This document shows positions 10,822 to 20,704 of a stretch of 64,000 bases of DNA, in pieces. The stretch covers positions 1-64,000 of the forward strand of contig BMJD01000014.1 of the NCBI GenBank assembly GCA_014642895.1, written 5' to 3'. Made by a program: the position numbers and the translations under genes. This DNA is from Lentibacillus populi. GTDB lineage: Bacteria; Bacillota; Bacilli; Bacillales; Amphibacillaceae. Position 1 is the stretch's first letter; the number at the start of each line of letters is the position of its first letter. The notes under the pieces were generated by a model, which saw only the letters and a list, made by a program, of their open reading frames with translations, was not told the DNA's origin and searched no databases.

Positions 10822-12192
10822 TTATACTGGAACGGGCGGAATCTCACTTTCCTGGTAACGATGATCCAAATCAACGAATTTATTGTATTCTTTCACAAAT
10901 GCAAGTTCAACGGTACCAACCGGACCGTTACGTTGTTTGGAAATAATTATCTCAATAATATTTTGTTTTTCCGACTCCTGATCATAGTAATCATCGCGAT
11001 ATAAGAATCCAACAATATCGGCATCCTGCTCAATACTTCCAGATTCACGCAGATCGGACATCATTGGACGTTTATCCTGGCGCTGCTCAACTCCACGGGA
11101 AAGCTGTGATAAGGCAATTAAAGGCACATTCAATTCACGGGCCAGTCCTTTTAACGAACGGGAAATCTCGGAAACTTCCTGTTGCCTGTTTTCCCGTGAA
11201 TTTCCACTTCCTTGAATGAGCTGCAAATAATCAATTAAAATCATACCCAAGCCATGTTCCTGTTTTAAGCGGCGGCATTTGGAGCGAATTTCACTGACAC
11301 GAATTCCTGGTGAATCGTCGATATAAATACCGGCATTTGACAAACTTCCCATCGCCATCGTCAGCTTGCTCCAATCGTCGGCCTCAAGACTGCCGGTTCT
11401 CAGTCGTTGCGCATCAATGTTTCCCTCAGCACAGAGCATCCGCTGAACAAGCTGCTCAGCACCCATTTCCAGACTGAAAATCGCTACATTTTCATCCGTA
11501 TTGATGGCGACATTTTGGGCAATGTTTAGGGCAAATGCTGTTTTACCAACAGATGGACGGGCTGCAATAATGATAAGATCATTGCGCTGAAACCCTGAAG
11601 TTATCCGATCAAGGTCACGATACCCGGTTGGCACGCCCGTTACATCGCCCTGACGGTTATGGAGCATTTCAATATCATCATAAACTTCAATTAAAACATC
11701 TTTAATCGATTTAAATGCACCGGAATTTTGCCGGTGAGAAACTTCCAAAATATTTTTTTCCGCTTCGTTTAGGACGTCATCAACTTCATCTTCTCTTTCG
11801 TAACCAGTTGTTACAATGTCTGTTGCCGTACGAATTAATCGCCGCAGGATGGATTTTTCTTCAACAATTTTACTGTAATAACCAATGTTAGCTGCAGTCG
11901 GAACACTTCCGGCTAAATCCGTCAAATAGGAAACACCACCAACCTCATCCAGCAGCTTTGCATTCGACAGGGCTGTTGTTACCGTTACAAGATCAATTGG
12001 TTCTCCAAGATCGGAAAGCTTCATCATTGTTTCGTAAATACGCTGATGACTAGCCCGATAAAAGTCTTCCGGCATTAATATTTCCGAGCTTTGTGAAAAT
12101 GCTTCCGGTTCAAGAAAGATAGCGCCAATAACTGCTTGTTCTGCTTCTATGTTGTGTGGCGGTGTTCGCTCACCATTCCAATTTTCAACCAT
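10822..12192 (-). CDS. dnaB: Replicative DNA helicase (DnaB type; B. subtilis DnaC)
   Basis: The hexameric ATP-dependent helicase that unwinds DNA ahead of the replisome. The 456-residue protein has the N-terminal DnaB domain beginning PPHNIEAEQAVIGAIF and a RecA-like domain with Walker A ARPSVGKTAFALN and the Walker B region MILIDYLQLI. The start chosen is the ATG at 12192 preceded by GAGGGGGAGAAACAA; the frame open to 12267 runs into a hairpin of the upstream gene and is unlikely to be translated. It follows rplI as in B. subtilis. Confidence 0.96.
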   Translation of the reverse strand: MVENWNGERTPPHNIEAEQAVIGAIFLEPEAFSQSSEILMPEDFYRASHQRIYETMMKLSDLGEPIDLVTVTTALSNAKLLDEVGGVSYLTDLAGSVPTAANIGYYSKIVEEKSILRRLIRTATDIVTTGYEREDEVDDVLNEAEKNILEVSHRQNSGAFKSIKDVLIEVYDDIEMLHNRQGDVTGVPTGYRDLDRITSGFQRNDLIIIAARPSVGKTAFALNIAQNVAINTDENVAIFSLEMGAEQLVQRMLCAEGNIDAQRLRTGSLEADDWSKLTMAMGSLSNAGIYIDDSPGIRVSEIRSKCRRLKQEHGLGMILIDYLQLIQGSGNSRENRQQEVSEISRSLKGLARELNVPLIALSQLSRGVEQRQDKRPMMSDLRESGSIEQDADIVGFLYRDDYYDQESEKQNIIEIIISKQRNGPVGTVELAFVKEYNKFVDLDHRYQESEIPPVPV

Positions 12193-12358
12193 TTGTTTCT
12201 CCCCCTCATACCGAGGTCTTCCAGTAATGTAAAGAAATCGGTTTTTACACCGATTTCTTGCAAGCAAAGTCAGCGTTCATAATGAAAAATCGGTAACCCC
12301 TTAGATTACCTTTTTTCCATTTTTATCGCTTCTGACTTCAAAATTCGCTTAATCTTTC

Positions 12359-12805
12359 TTATTTTTCCGCAACATGCACTTTAATCGACCCGGATACATC
12401 AGGATGGAGCTTAACAGGAATCGTTGTATAGCCCAATGCACGGATCGGTTCATCCAGTTCAATTTTGCGTTTATCAATCTTATATCCATGTTCTTTTTCT
12501 AAGGCCTCAGCAATCTGTTTACTAGTGATCGAACCAAATAAACGTCCGCTGTCACCCGATTTTGCTTTTAGTTCTACTGTAAGATCAGCAAGTGTATCCT
12601 TTAGTTCCATTGCTTCTTCTTTTTCCTTTTGTTCTTCTTGCATCGCTTTACGTTTTTTAGCCTCAAGTGCTTTCATATTTCCCTGGGTCGCTTCTTCGGC
12701 TAATTTATTTTTCAATAAATAGTTACGCGCATAGCCATCCGATACATTTTTTACTTCCCCTTTTTTGCCTTTCCCTTTTACATCTTTTAAGAATATAACC
12801 TTCAT
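12359..12805 (-). CDS. rplI: Ribosomal protein bL9
   Basis: 148 residues, typical length, starting [19 protein letters not shown] with the bL9 signature GYARNYLLK around residues 25-33, a long charged connecting helix and a C-terminal domain containing GRLFGSIT. Binds 23S rRNA at the base of the L1 stalk. Overlaps the gdpP stop by four bases. Two weak hairpins downstream (12232-12259, 12292-12314) may attenuate read-through to dnaB. Confidence 0.97.
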   Translation of the reverse strand: MKVIFLKDVKGKGKKGEVKNVSDGYARNYLLKNKLAEEATQGNMKALEAKKRKAMQEEQKEKEEAMELKDTLADLTVELKAKSGDSGRLFGSITSKQIAEALEKEHGYKIDKRKIELDEPIRALGYTTIPVKLHPDVSGSIKVHVAEK

Positions 12806-14775
12806 TCTGTCTCTCCTCCTCCAAAATATTCCTCAAGGATATCTTTTAATAATGCTTCTGCATCATCAATTGTTGTATCTTTTATTTGTGTCGCTGCATT
12901 TGTTAAATGGCCGCCACCATTCATTTTTTCCATGATAATCTGAACATTGACATCACCAAGGGATCTTGCGCTTATTCCAATTCTACCATCTTCCCGTTCA
13001 GAAATAACGAAAGAAGCATTAATTCCAGTCATTGTCAAAAGGGTGTCGGCTGCTTGCGCAATAAGCACGGAACCATAAACTTCGCCAGGTTTTCCTTTTG
13101 CAATTGCAATTGAATGGCGATAAACCTGCGCTCGTTCGATTAACTTGCTGCGCTTAATATATAATTTTAAATCCTCTTTCATAAATTGCTGCACCAATAC
13201 AGTATCCGCACCCTTTGATCGTAAATAGGAGGCTGCATCAAAGGTTCTTGAGCCAGTTCGCAATGTAAAACTTTTTGTATCAACAATAATACCCGCGAGC
13301 AGTGCAGAGGCCTCCAGCATTTTAAGCTTCAGCGTTTTGGGCTGGTATTCCAGAAGTTCTGTGACAAGTTCTGCTGTGGATGATGCATATGGCTCCATGT
13401 AAACTAGTGTTGGATTTTCTACAAATTCCTCAGCGCGCCGGTGATGATCAATTACTACTTTAAAGTCTGTTTTATTTAGCAGTCGCTCATCAGCCACCAT
13501 TGAAGGTTTGTGTGTGTCAACAACAACAACCAAGCTCCTGCTTGATAGGAGTGCTTCTGCTTCATCCGGTTCAATAAAATGCTTCCATAAACTTTCTTCC
13601 GCTTTAATTGCATCAACTAACCGATAAACCCCTGTATCGACATCATCAGGATCAAACACAATATAGCCCTCTACTTCATTGGCTTTTGCAATATTCAAAA
13701 TCCCAATCGCAGCACCGATCGAATCCATATCAGGCGATTTATGTCCCATTATTATCACATTGTCACTTTCTTTTACAAGCTCTTTTAACGCATGAGAAAT
13801 AACACGAGCACGTACTCTGGTGCGTTTTTCCATGGGATTGGTTTTCCCACCATAAAAGCGCACCTTCCCTAAGTCGTCTTTGATTGCTACCTGATCTCCA
13901 CCCCGTCCCAGCGCTAGATCAAGACTGGATTGAGCCAGTTCTCCAAGCGCTGGAAGTGTCATGCCGCCATACCCAACCCCGATACTTATCGTAACCGGTA
14001 CATTTTGTTCTGCATTAAGTTCCCTGACTTCATCCAAAATATCGAACTTGGATTGTTCCAATTTCCTTAAAATTTCCTTGGTGGCAACTGCTAAAAATCG
14101 TTCCTGCGATGTTCGCTTTAAATAGATTCCATAAGCATGCGACCAGCTGTTTAAAGCGGAGGTAACTTTGGAATTCAGTTGACTCTTCAAGGTATCATCC
14201 ATGTTTTGGGTGATTTCTTCATAGTTGTCTAAAAAGATAATTGCTAAAACCGTTTGCTCATTTTGGTAAAGTGTTTGAATTTTATTCTGTTCGGTTCGGT
14301 TAAAGAAATATAATAATCGTTCTTCCTTTTTGATAACTGTTTGAAACTCATAGCCTTCCAACTCAAAGCCTACTTCATCTTTTCCTTCTTTAATCATTGG
14401 CATCAGGTCTTCGGACAGTAAATTCAGATGTTTGCCGACCAATGTATCTTCATCAGCAAAACGATTCATATACGGATTTGCCCATTCAATAAAGTAGTCT
14501 TCGTTATACAGGACAATTCCAATTGGCATTTCCAATAACGCTTCTTCCCCTACCTTTTTAATTCGATGGGAGAGCGTTGCGATATATTCTTCTGTTTCAT
14601 TTATAATTGTCTTTTCTGTTTGTATACTATAATAAAAGGACGCAGCCAAAAACAGTGTCATTAACAGTCCTAATATCCATTGATAATACCATATCACACC
14701 AAGCAAAATGATTGATAATAAATAAATAATCCATAAATGCCTGCTAAGTGCCGGTTTTTTTTGCAAATCTGTCAT
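12802..14775 (-). CDS. gdpP: Cyclic-di-AMP phosphodiesterase GdpP
   Basis: Degrades c-di-AMP to pApA, controlling potassium and osmolyte balance and wall homeostasis. The 657-residue protein has two N-terminal transmembrane helices (about 14-50), a degenerate PAS domain, a degenerate GGDEF domain, and a DHH-DHHA1 phosphodiesterase with [24 protein letters not shown] and VIDHHRR plus the C-terminal [10 protein letters not shown] use the ATG at 14775 because GGAGTG sits 8 bases ahead of it; the GTG at 14784 overlaps that site. Translationally coupled to rplI. Confidence 0.95.
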   Translation of the reverse strand: MTDLQKKPALSRHLWIIYLLSIILLGVIWYYQWILGLLMTLFLAASFYYSIQTEKTIINETEEYIATLSHRIKKVGEEALLEMPIGIVLYNEDYFIEWANPYMNRFADEDTLVGKHLNLLSEDLMPMIKEGKDEVGFELEGYEFQTVIKKEERLLYFFNRTEQNKIQTLYQNEQTVLAIIFLDNYEEITQNMDDTLKSQLNSKVTSALNSWSHAYGIYLKRTSQERFLAVATKEILRKLEQSKFDILDEVRELNAEQNVPVTISIGVGYGGMTLPALGELAQSSLDLALGRGGDQVAIKDDLGKVRFYGGKTNPMEKRTRVRARVISHALKELVKESDNVIIMGHKSPDMDSIGAAIGILNIAKANEVEGYIVFDPDDVDTGVYRLVDAIKAEESLWKHFIEPDEAEALLSSRSLVVVVDTHKPSMVADERLLNKTDFKVVIDHHRRAEEFVENPTLVYMEPYASSTAELVTELLEYQPKTLKLKMLEASALLAGIIVDTKSFTLRTGSRTFDAASYLRSKGADTVLVQQFMKEDLKLYIKRSKLIERAQVYRHSIAIAKGKPGEVYGSVLIAQAADTLLTMTGINASFVISEREDGRIGISARSLGDVNVQIIMEKMNGGGHLTNAATQIKDTTIDDAEALLKDILEEYFGGGETE

Positions 14776-14807
14776 AGAATTCACTCCATAACCTTAATAG
14801 TGTGTGT

Positions 14808-14884
14808 TCAAAAAGTTGCCATATTAGAAACAGGCGAGCGCCCGAGTCCACTGCTTTCATTTGGTAACTTTTTGAACATCCTCT
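14808..14884. repeat. Short inverted-repeat element, GTTCAAAAAGT family
   Basis: GTTCAAAAAGTTGCC at the left and GGTAACTTTTTGAAC at the right form nearly perfect terminal inverted repeats around a 50-base centre. It fills the space between gdpP and yybS and could fold as a hairpin or terminator. Confidence 0.55.
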
Positions 14885-14894
14885 ATTTCGAACT

Positions 14895-15839
14895 CTATTT
14901 CTTTTCCTCTGAAATTCGATCCCGCAGCCGAAAACCTATATCAATTATACCTAAGATGCGAACCAGATAAAGCAGAAATGGTACAAATACAGCTAAAATT
15001 ACACTCAAAATCGGTAATACTCTTGATTTGTTTTTCTGGTGTGCAAAAAAGAAGATTAGTGAAAACCCTTGGATAACCATTAATAATCCCGCCAGCATTA
15101 AAACATTACTAACCGCCAGGAATAGTGTTCCGTTCGGATCCAATTCAAAAAACGAAAAAATTAACGCGAAAAAGTAAATCCAGACAAGTGACACCGGAAG
15201 CGTCAAATTACGAAATGGCGGAAACTTGTAATCCTTGTTTTCCAATCGATTGATCACCTTATAGCTGAGCCATTGACTCACCAAGGCAAGTATAATACTA
15301 ATAACTGCAATCCCGACTGGTATTAAATTCTTTAGCATATCCATTTGCTGTTCTACAAGTGCTAATTGTTCAGCAGCTTGATCGGTAAGGCCAAACTGTT
15401 CCATCAATTTCTGACTCTGCTCCATTGATTGGTCAATCATTGCATTGATTTGTTCTACGATATTGACATCAAGCACAAGTTGAGTTATTAAAAAGAGCAA
15501 TACCAATCCAATTACGAATCCCACTGTTCCACGTGCCCACGTTTCATAGGCGGACAAATTTCTGTACATCGCACTGCCAATCATAATTCCGCCAAGCCCC
15601 ATTAACACAGTTATTGGAGCGGAAAATACTGTAGTAAATAAAGCCGATAGGATAAGGGTCGCTACCAGCACTAATAATGAAGGCTTCCAATCATATCTGG
15701 AAGCAAAGACAATAAACGGAATTGGCAAAAGGAGCATAGCTAAAACGCCAATTAAAGGCGCCAGCATCGCTACCAGAAATAGAACAATATAGATAGCCGT
15801 AAATAGTGCTCCCTCTGTCAACATTTTAGATCGATTCAT
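14895..15839 (-). CDS. yybS: YybS family membrane protein (DUF2232)
   Basis: A polytopic membrane protein of 314 residues with about eight hydrophobic segments, beginning MNRSKMLTEGALFTAIY and containing a large polar loop with EQINAMIDQSMEQSQKLMEQFG around residue 135. The YybS/DUF2232 family always lies just before gdpP and rplI; its function is unknown. The ATG at 15839 follows AGAGGTG at 6 bases and is preferred to the GTG three codons upstream. Confidence 0.9.
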   Translation of the reverse strand: MNRSKMLTEGALFTAIYIVLFLVAMLAPLIGVLAMLLLPIPFIVFASRYDWKPSLLVLVATLILSALFTTVFSAPITVLMGLGGIMIGSAMYRNLSAYETWARGTVGFVIGLVLLFLITQLVLDVNIVEQINAMIDQSMEQSQKLMEQFGLTDQAAEQLALVEQQMDMLKNLIPVGIAVISIILALVSQWLSYKVINRLENKDYKFPPFRNLTLPVSLVWIYFFALIFSFFELDPNGTLFLAVSNVLMLAGLLMVIQGFSLIFFFAHQKNKSRVLPILSVILAVFVPFLLYLVRILGIIDIGFRLRDRISEEKK

Positions 15840-15877
15840 TAATTGCACCTCTTATGTGTTACATCCTTATTAATCCT

Positions 15878-15908
15878 ATTATAATATGATAACATTTTTT
15901 ATAGACAA
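15878..15908 (-). promoter_or_regulatory. Candidate sigma-A promoter of yybS-gdpP-rplI
   Basis: On the minus strand TTGTCT and TATAAT are separated by 19 bases and lie about 40 bases before yybS. The spacing is long, so this is tentative. Confidence 0.35.
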
Positions 15909-15936
15909 TTTGGTGTTGAAAATTGTAGAAATAATT

Positions 15937-15950
15937 ATTTCCCGGGCAAT
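15937..15950. promoter_or_regulatory. Candidate Noc-binding site
   Basis: ATTTCCCGGGCAAT differs at one base from the B. subtilis Noc-binding consensus ATTTCCCGGGAAAT. A noc gene lies 11 kb away. The remaining intergenic DNA from 15951 to 16259 shows an AT-rich segment and no gene. Confidence 0.4.
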
Positions 15951-16259
15951 TGCAGTAATTAGTCAGGAAAGGTCAATTTATTTTTGTTGTGTTTCTACTG
16001 AACCTGTCGAGCAGAAACGTATTTGGGAGCTTGCTGCTTGACGTTAATACGGAAGAAAAGTTAATCATGATGTAACATTCATAAAGCGCATTTTCCAACG
16101 TTTTTTATTATAATAGGAGAGATGTTAATTTTAAATAGGATAATTTTGAACAAAGTGGATGACGGAACAGTATCAACTCGGGATGTCTACTTACCTGCTA
16201 ACAGCTGATATTCACTGAAATTGGCGCTTACGCTTTGTTCATTATAAGGATGGATTTAT

Positions 16260-16757
16260 ATGATCTTTCTGGAAGCATTACGAACCAGTATTAGATTGCC
16301 AGCTAAAAAGGCAATGTTTACATTAAACCGGATTGGTATGGATATTACTGTAGTGTATATGTTTATTCTGCTAATACTTGTCTCTATTCCATCATTAATC
16401 GACCGGTTATCCGTATCCAGCGGTACAGCCGCCGATGTACAGCTGTTTTTTTTACTGATGTATTTTTTTATTTTCTATTATCTCCCATTAGTAATCTTTG
16501 TATTTGTTGTGCTTTCTGCAGTTGCTTATGTTGGTGTACTCATCAGCCGCGCTCTATACCGGAAAATCCGTTTCGCGATATTGTGGAAAATGTGCGCTTA
16601 TACGACAACTATGCCCTTTCTAATTTATACCGTTGTCGCCCTTATTATCCCGATAAATGACAATTGGTTATGGTTATTCCTGTTGTATACCTTTATTTTA
16701 ATGATAAAAATAATTATTGTTTATCCGAGACGGAAAAAACGGCCAGGTCGAAAATGA
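16260..16757 (+). CDS. Four-helix membrane protein, possibly DUF1189-like
   Basis: 165 residues with hydrophobic segments at about 28-47, 60-100 (probably two helices) and 115-155 and a strongly basic tail (RRKKRPGRK). The N-terminal layout, an FxxALRTSIRLP..AMF..NRIG segment followed by a long helix, recalls DUF1189 proteins, but I am not sure of the family. Preceded by AAGGATGG a few bases ahead of the ATG. It is transcribed against its neighbours and converges on rpsR across a shared terminator. Confidence 0.6.
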   Translation: MIFLEALRTSIRLPAKKAMFTLNRIGMDITVVYMFILLILVSIPSLIDRLSVSSGTAADVQLFFLLMYFFIFYYLPLVIFVFVVLSAVAYVGVLISRALYRKIRFAILWKMCAYTTTMPFLIYTVVALIIPINDNWLWLFLLYTFILMIKIIIVYPRRKKRPGRK

Positions 16758-16795
16758 CTAAACCATCTGATAATGCCCCCTACAAAAATAAAAGA

Positions 16796-16838
16796 AAAAG
16801 GCCTTTTCGTAACGTGAAATATTACGAAAAAGCCTTTC
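16796..16838. terminator. Bidirectional terminator between the membrane gene and rpsR
   Basis: A stem AAAGGCCTTTTCGTAA / TTACGAAAAAGCCTTT with T-rich sequence on both exits serves the rpsF-ssb-rpsR operon on the minus strand and probably the convergent plus-strand gene. Confidence 0.8.
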
Positions 16839-16844
16839 CTTTAT

Positions 16845-17090
<246 letters not shown>

Positions 17091-17148
17091 TTACTTGTTG
17101 TTCAAAAGTCCCAAGCTTATTACTTGGTAACCTCTTGGACAGCATTTT

Positions 17149-17625
17149 CTAGAATGGTAAATCATCGTCTGATATATCAATTGGCTCCCCGTTATTGGCA
17201 AACGGGTTCGCTTGATTTTGATTCTGCTGGTTTTGGTTCTGATTCTGACTTTGATTCTGATTTGGCTGGAAACCAGGTGCTCCTTGGCTTCTATTTGGCG
17301 ACGATCCTTTTGATTCCAAAAATTGTACACTATCCGCGACAATTTCCGTGACATAAACGGTTTTGCCGTCTTGTCCTTCATATCTACGTGTTTGGACACG
17401 ACCATCGACACCTATCATACTACCTTTTTTCATGTAGTTCGCAAGGTTTTCTGCCGGCCTGCGCCACACAACACAATTGATAAAATCGGCTTCCCGTTCA
17501 CCTTGCTGATTGGAAAAAGGTCGATTAACCGCAATTGTAAAGTTAGCTACTGCCACTCCAGTTGCTGTATAACGTAAATCCGGATCCTTCGTTAATCTGC
17601 CAACTAGTACGACACGATTCAACAT
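17149..17625 (-). CDS. ssb: Single-stranded DNA-binding protein
   Basis: 158 residues: an OB-fold starting [20 protein letters not shown] and ending near residue 106, a Gln/Asn-rich flexible linker with NQNQ repeats, and the C-terminal acidic tip DISDDDLPF that docks repair and replication partners. The ATG at 17625 has AAGGGGTGG five bases upstream, whereas the GTG at 17634 falls within that site, so I use the ATG. The essential SSB lies between the two ribosomal genes as in other Bacilli. Confidence 0.97.
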   Translation of the reverse strand: MLNRVVLVGRLTKDPDLRYTATGVAVANFTIAVNRPFSNQQGEREADFINCVVWRRPAENLANYMKKGSMIGVDGRVQTRRYEGQDGKTVYVTEIVADSVQFLESKGSSPNRSQGAPGFQPNQNQSQNQNQNQQNQNQANPFANNGEPIDISDDDLPF

Positions 17626-17640
17626 CAGAACCACCCCTTA

Positions 17641-17931
17641 TTATTGATCTTCTTCTCGAATTGCCATATGACGAATGATGTCATCAGAGAATTTCGCTTG
17701 ACGATCAAATTCATTAATTGCTTTTTCATCGCTTGCGAAATTAATTACGACATAATAGCCATCACGATAGTCTTGAATTTCATATGCAAGACGGCGTTTG
17801 CCTTTTTCGTCAACTTTTTCAATCTCCGCCCCATTATCAGTTAACACTTTATTGAAACGCTCCATCAAGTTGTTTAGCGCTTCCTCTTCCATGTCTGGGC
17901 GGATGATGTACATAATTTCGTATTTTGTCAT
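17641..17931 (-). CDS. rpsF: Ribosomal protein bS6
   Basis: 96 residues, full family length, with [18 protein letters not shown] at the start, [18 protein letters not shown] in the middle and DIIRHMAIR at the end. Pairs with bS18 in the ribosome. First gene of the operon; preceded by AGGAGGTGTAACGG. Confidence 0.97.
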   Translation of the reverse strand: MTKYEIMYIIRPDMEEEALNNLMERFNKVLTDNGAEIEKVDEKGKRRLAYEIQDYRDGYYVVINFASDEKAINEFDRQAKFSDDIIRHMAIREEDQ

Positions 17932-18075
17932 CCGTTACACCTCCTTTTGGTCTTAGCGGCCCTTATCTATTGTCCAGCACAAGTCTATCCTGCACTTTTC
18001 TCAATAAGAGCAAGGAGTAATCTTCAGTAATTACTCACAATAGTGTATTATAGCAAACAAAACCGTAAAAAACAA
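17932..18075 (-). promoter_or_regulatory. Promoter and leader of rpsF-ssb-rpsR
   Basis: TTGTTT (18070-18075) and TATAAT (18047-18052) are exactly 17 bases apart on the minus strand, leaving a leader of about 110 bases. In many bacteria the rpsF leader binds the S6:S18 dimer through a stem with a CCG bulge; a GGGCCGC segment near the ribosome-binding site is compatible, but I could not build the structure with certainty. The promoter is solid, the autoregulatory element is a guess. Confidence 0.55.
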
Positions 18076-18112
18076 CTTTTCGAGAGAATCCAAATTATAC
18101 GTTATCTAATAT

Positions 18113-18157
18113 CTTACTTCCAGCATCTGACCTCTGGCTTCTGATCTCCGACCCCCG
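18113..18157 (-). repeat. Degenerate heptanucleotide repeat
   Basis: On the minus strand the run reads GGTCGGA, GATCAGA, AGCCAGA, GGTCAGA, TGCTGGA, AGTAAGA: six consecutive 7-base units of the form RRYCRGA. The same unit recurs at 43561-43600. It lies just outside the ychF stop. Confidence 0.6.
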
Positions 18158-18160
18158 GTA

Positions 18161-19261
18161 TCATACATTAAACCGGAAATGAATAACATCCCCGTCCTGC
18201 ACAACATAATCCTTTCCTTCCAATCGGACTTTTCCATTTTCACGAGCTTGTGCCATTGACCCTGCAGCAATCAGATCATCGTAGGAAACTGTTTCTGCGC
18301 GAATAAACCCTCGTTCAAAATCAGTATGAATGATTCCAGCTGCTTGTGGTGCTTTAATGCCTTTCCGGAATGTCCATGCCTTTACTTCCTGTTCACCCGC
18401 TGTAAAGTATGTCGCAAGCCCTAACAGGCTGTACGAGGCCTTAATGAGCTTATCAAGGCCTGATTCCCGAATACCCAATTCCTCAAGAAACATTTCCTTT
18501 TCATCCTGATCAAGCTCGGCAATTTCTTCTTCAATTTTGGCGCAAACCACAATCACCTCGGCATTTTCACTTGCCGCGTAATCTTTAACCTTTTGCACAT
18601 TTTCATTTATCCCGGGGTCGGCAACTTCATCTTCCTTTACATTGGCAACATACAACGTTGGTTTACTTGTTAATAGATGAAGACCTTTGACAATGTTCCA
18701 CTGTTCATCATTGAATTCCAAGGCACGTGCAGGTATTTCCTCTTCAAACGCCGTCTTTAATTTGCTAAGCACCTCATATTCAAGAACAGCATTCTTGTCC
18801 TTCTGCCTTGCCAGTTTTTCCACCCGTTGATATCGTTTATTAACTGTTTCCAAATCAGCTAAAATCAGCTCGAGATTAATAATTTCAATATCATCGATTG
18901 GATCGACTTTACCTGATACATGGGTAATATTTTCATCTTCAAAACAACGGACAACCTGACAAATCGCATCAACCTGGCGAATGTGGGATAAAAATTGATT
19001 TCCCAAACCTTCTCCTTTACTTGCACCTTTCACAATACCTGCAATATCAGTAAATTCAAATGCAGTCGGTACAGTCTTTTTCGGATTCACTAATTCTGTT
19101 AATTTATTTAAGCGATCGTCTGGAACTTCGACAATTCCAACATTCGGGTCGATCGTTGCAAACGGATAATTAGCTGCTTCTGCTCCCGCCTGCGTAATTG
19201 CATTAAATAACGTAGATTTCCCTACGTTTGGAAGTCCGACAATTCCTGCTGTTAAAGACAT
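18161..19261 (-). CDS. ychF: Redox-regulated OBG-like ATPase YchF
   Basis: 366 residues of the YchF/Ola1 family, a ribosome-associated P-loop ATPase implicated in translation quality and stress. G1 is GLPNVGKSTLFNA (residues 8-20), G3 DIAGIVKGAS, with the altered G4 NVKE that gives ATP preference, and a C-terminal TGS domain ending VQDGDVIHFRFNV. Full length. Upstream of the rpsF operon as in B. subtilis (yyaF). Confidence 0.96.
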   Translation of the reverse strand: MSLTAGIVGLPNVGKSTLFNAITQAGAEAANYPFATIDPNVGIVEVPDDRLNKLTELVNPKKTVPTAFEFTDIAGIVKGASKGEGLGNQFLSHIRQVDAICQVVRCFEDENITHVSGKVDPIDDIEIINLELILADLETVNKRYQRVEKLARQKDKNAVLEYEVLSKLKTAFEEEIPARALEFNDEQWNIVKGLHLLTSKPTLYVANVKEDEVADPGINENVQKVKDYAASENAEVIVVCAKIEEEIAELDQDEKEMFLEELGIRESGLDKLIKASYSLLGLATYFTAGEQEVKAWTFRKGIKAPQAAGIIHTDFERGFIRAETVSYDDLIAAGSMAQARENGKVRLEGKDYVVQDGDVIHFRFNV

Positions 19262-19354
19262 TCAACTTTCACTCCTTAAGGATTCCATTCCATGAACGCG
19301 TTCGATATACCAATTATAAGTACAAGCCTGTAAATTGACAAGTTATCAAAAAGC

Positions 19355-19384
19355 AAAAATAGGCATTCCAAGATGCCCATTTTT
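19355..19384 (-). terminator. Terminator after the DUF951 gene
   Basis: AAAAATAGGCATT / GATGCCCATTTTT stem with T-run on the minus strand; separates the small gene cluster from ychF. Confidence 0.75.
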
Positions 19385-19472
19385 GCCTGCATGTAATACA
19401 AAATTCAATTTTCTACTTCGCTAACCTACGTAAAATGCCATTTCTAAGGAAAAAAATTAATTTTACATGTTT

Positions 19473-19670
19473 TTATTCCGCTGCTTTTTCCAATACCTTC
19501 TTCAGCTTCTTGGTAAATTCTTTTCGCGGAATCATCACACTATGGTCACAACCGAGACATTTGATCCGAATATCCATCCCCATGCGAATAATCTTCCAGC
19601 GGTTCTCCCCGCACGGATGCTGTTTTTTCATTTGCACAATATCATATAAACCAAACTCCTTATCCACCAT
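19473..19670 (-). CDS. yyzM: DUF951 small zinc-ribbon-like protein
   Basis: 65 residues with the DUF951 pattern GLYDIVQMKKQHPCGENRW...IKCLGCDHSVMIPR. A Cys in HPCG and the CxxC of CLGC may bind zinc. Always found near ychF in Firmicutes; function unknown. Confidence 0.85.
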   Translation of the reverse strand: MVDKEFGLYDIVQMKKQHPCGENRWKIIRMGMDIRIKCLGCDHSVMIPRKEFTKKLKKVLEKAAE

Positions 19671-19690
19671 ACGTGAAACCTTCCTTTCTC

Positions 19691-20602
19691 CTATTCTTGA
19701 TCGCCTTCCCGCAGCCGTCGTTGTTCTCCTTCACCTTCTAATGCAGTAGGAGTTTCATGACGGGTATACATGACGAGCCTTGGTGCTGGAATTTCAATAC
19801 CTTCTTTATATAGTCTTTCTTTCACTTCTTTACGGATAATTCGCGCCCCTGCCCATTGGTATACTGGCAGCGTTTCAGCAATAACACGAATAACGTAATG
19901 GGACGTCTCTAAAGCCTGAATACCGTGAATTGTCGGTGTCGCAACAATTTCTTCATATTTTCCAGGCAAATTCTCAATAACCTCTTCAATTATTCGTTCA
20001 GCAGCCGGTATGTCACTTTCATACGGTACATTTATATCAACAACCGCCAAACCATTATGAACGGAATAATTGGTAACCTGTGTAATATTGCCATTTGGAA
20101 TTACGTGCTGTTCACCTGTCCAGCTCACGATTTTCGTTGTTCGAATCCCAATTTCTTCGACGGTCCCTTCCGCATTGGATGTAATAACATAATCACCTAC
20201 TGAAAATTGGTCTTCGAAAATAATGAAGAAACCGGAAATAATATCCCGTACCAGATTTTGGGCACCAAACCCAATTGCCAGCCCTGCAACACCAGCGCCT
20301 GCTAATAGGGCTCCTACATTTAGTTTAAATACATTGTCCAATATCATAATAAGTGCAGCAAAGTAGACTGTATAGGTTAGCATGTTTTGAACTAGCTTTT
20401 TAAGTGTTGTTTCTCTACGTTCGGTTATCTTAAATGGGCCACGTTGTTTGTTTTTGAATAGGCGATCAATGATCTTTTTGCCAACTCGAACAATAATCAT
20501 CGATACCACAACAATTAACACAACATTATACACTGCCTCAGCAATTGCTAACCACAAATCTGCGCCAGTTATGTAATCCCAAAAATCATTAAGCTCCTTC
20601 AA
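19691..20602 (-). CDS. Small-conductance mechanosensitive channel (MscS family)
   Basis: A channel of about 303 residues with three transmembrane segments; the pore helix is recognisable as GALLAGAGVAGLAIGFGAQNLVRDIISGFFI, followed by the beta domain DYVITSNAEGTVEEIGIRTT. It opens on hypo-osmotic shock to release solutes. I favour the TTG at 20602, which has GGGGGT seven bases ahead; a TTG at 20698 would add 32 residues uncharacteristic of the family. Lies shortly after a YkvI-like transporter gene. Confidence 0.88.
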   Translation of the reverse strand: MKELNDFWDYITGADLWLAIAEAVYNVVLIVVVSMIIVRVGKKIIDRLFKNKQRGPFKITERRETTLKKLVQNMLTYTVYFAALIMILDNVFKLNVGALLAGAGVAGLAIGFGAQNLVRDIISGFFIIFEDQFSVGDYVITSNAEGTVEEIGIRTTKIVSWTGEQHVIPNGNITQVTNYSVHNGLAVVDINVPYESDIPAAERIIEEVIENLPGKYEEIVATPTIHGIQALETSHYVIRVIAETLPVYQWAGARIIRKEVKERLYKEGIEIPAPRLVMYTRHETPTALEGEGEQRRLREGDQE

Positions 20603-20704
20603 GTTGATACCCCCAAAACCTGCAAATTCATAATGGATGTTATTCCATCTATGAATAAAGTTTACAACAATATAAAGGATATGGAAAGAAATGAACAAGT
20701 TACA

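Noticed and set aside
15524-15539. TGTTCCACGTGCCCAC in yybS as a third parS
   Set aside because: Only the left half site and core match; the right half (NAACA) is absent.
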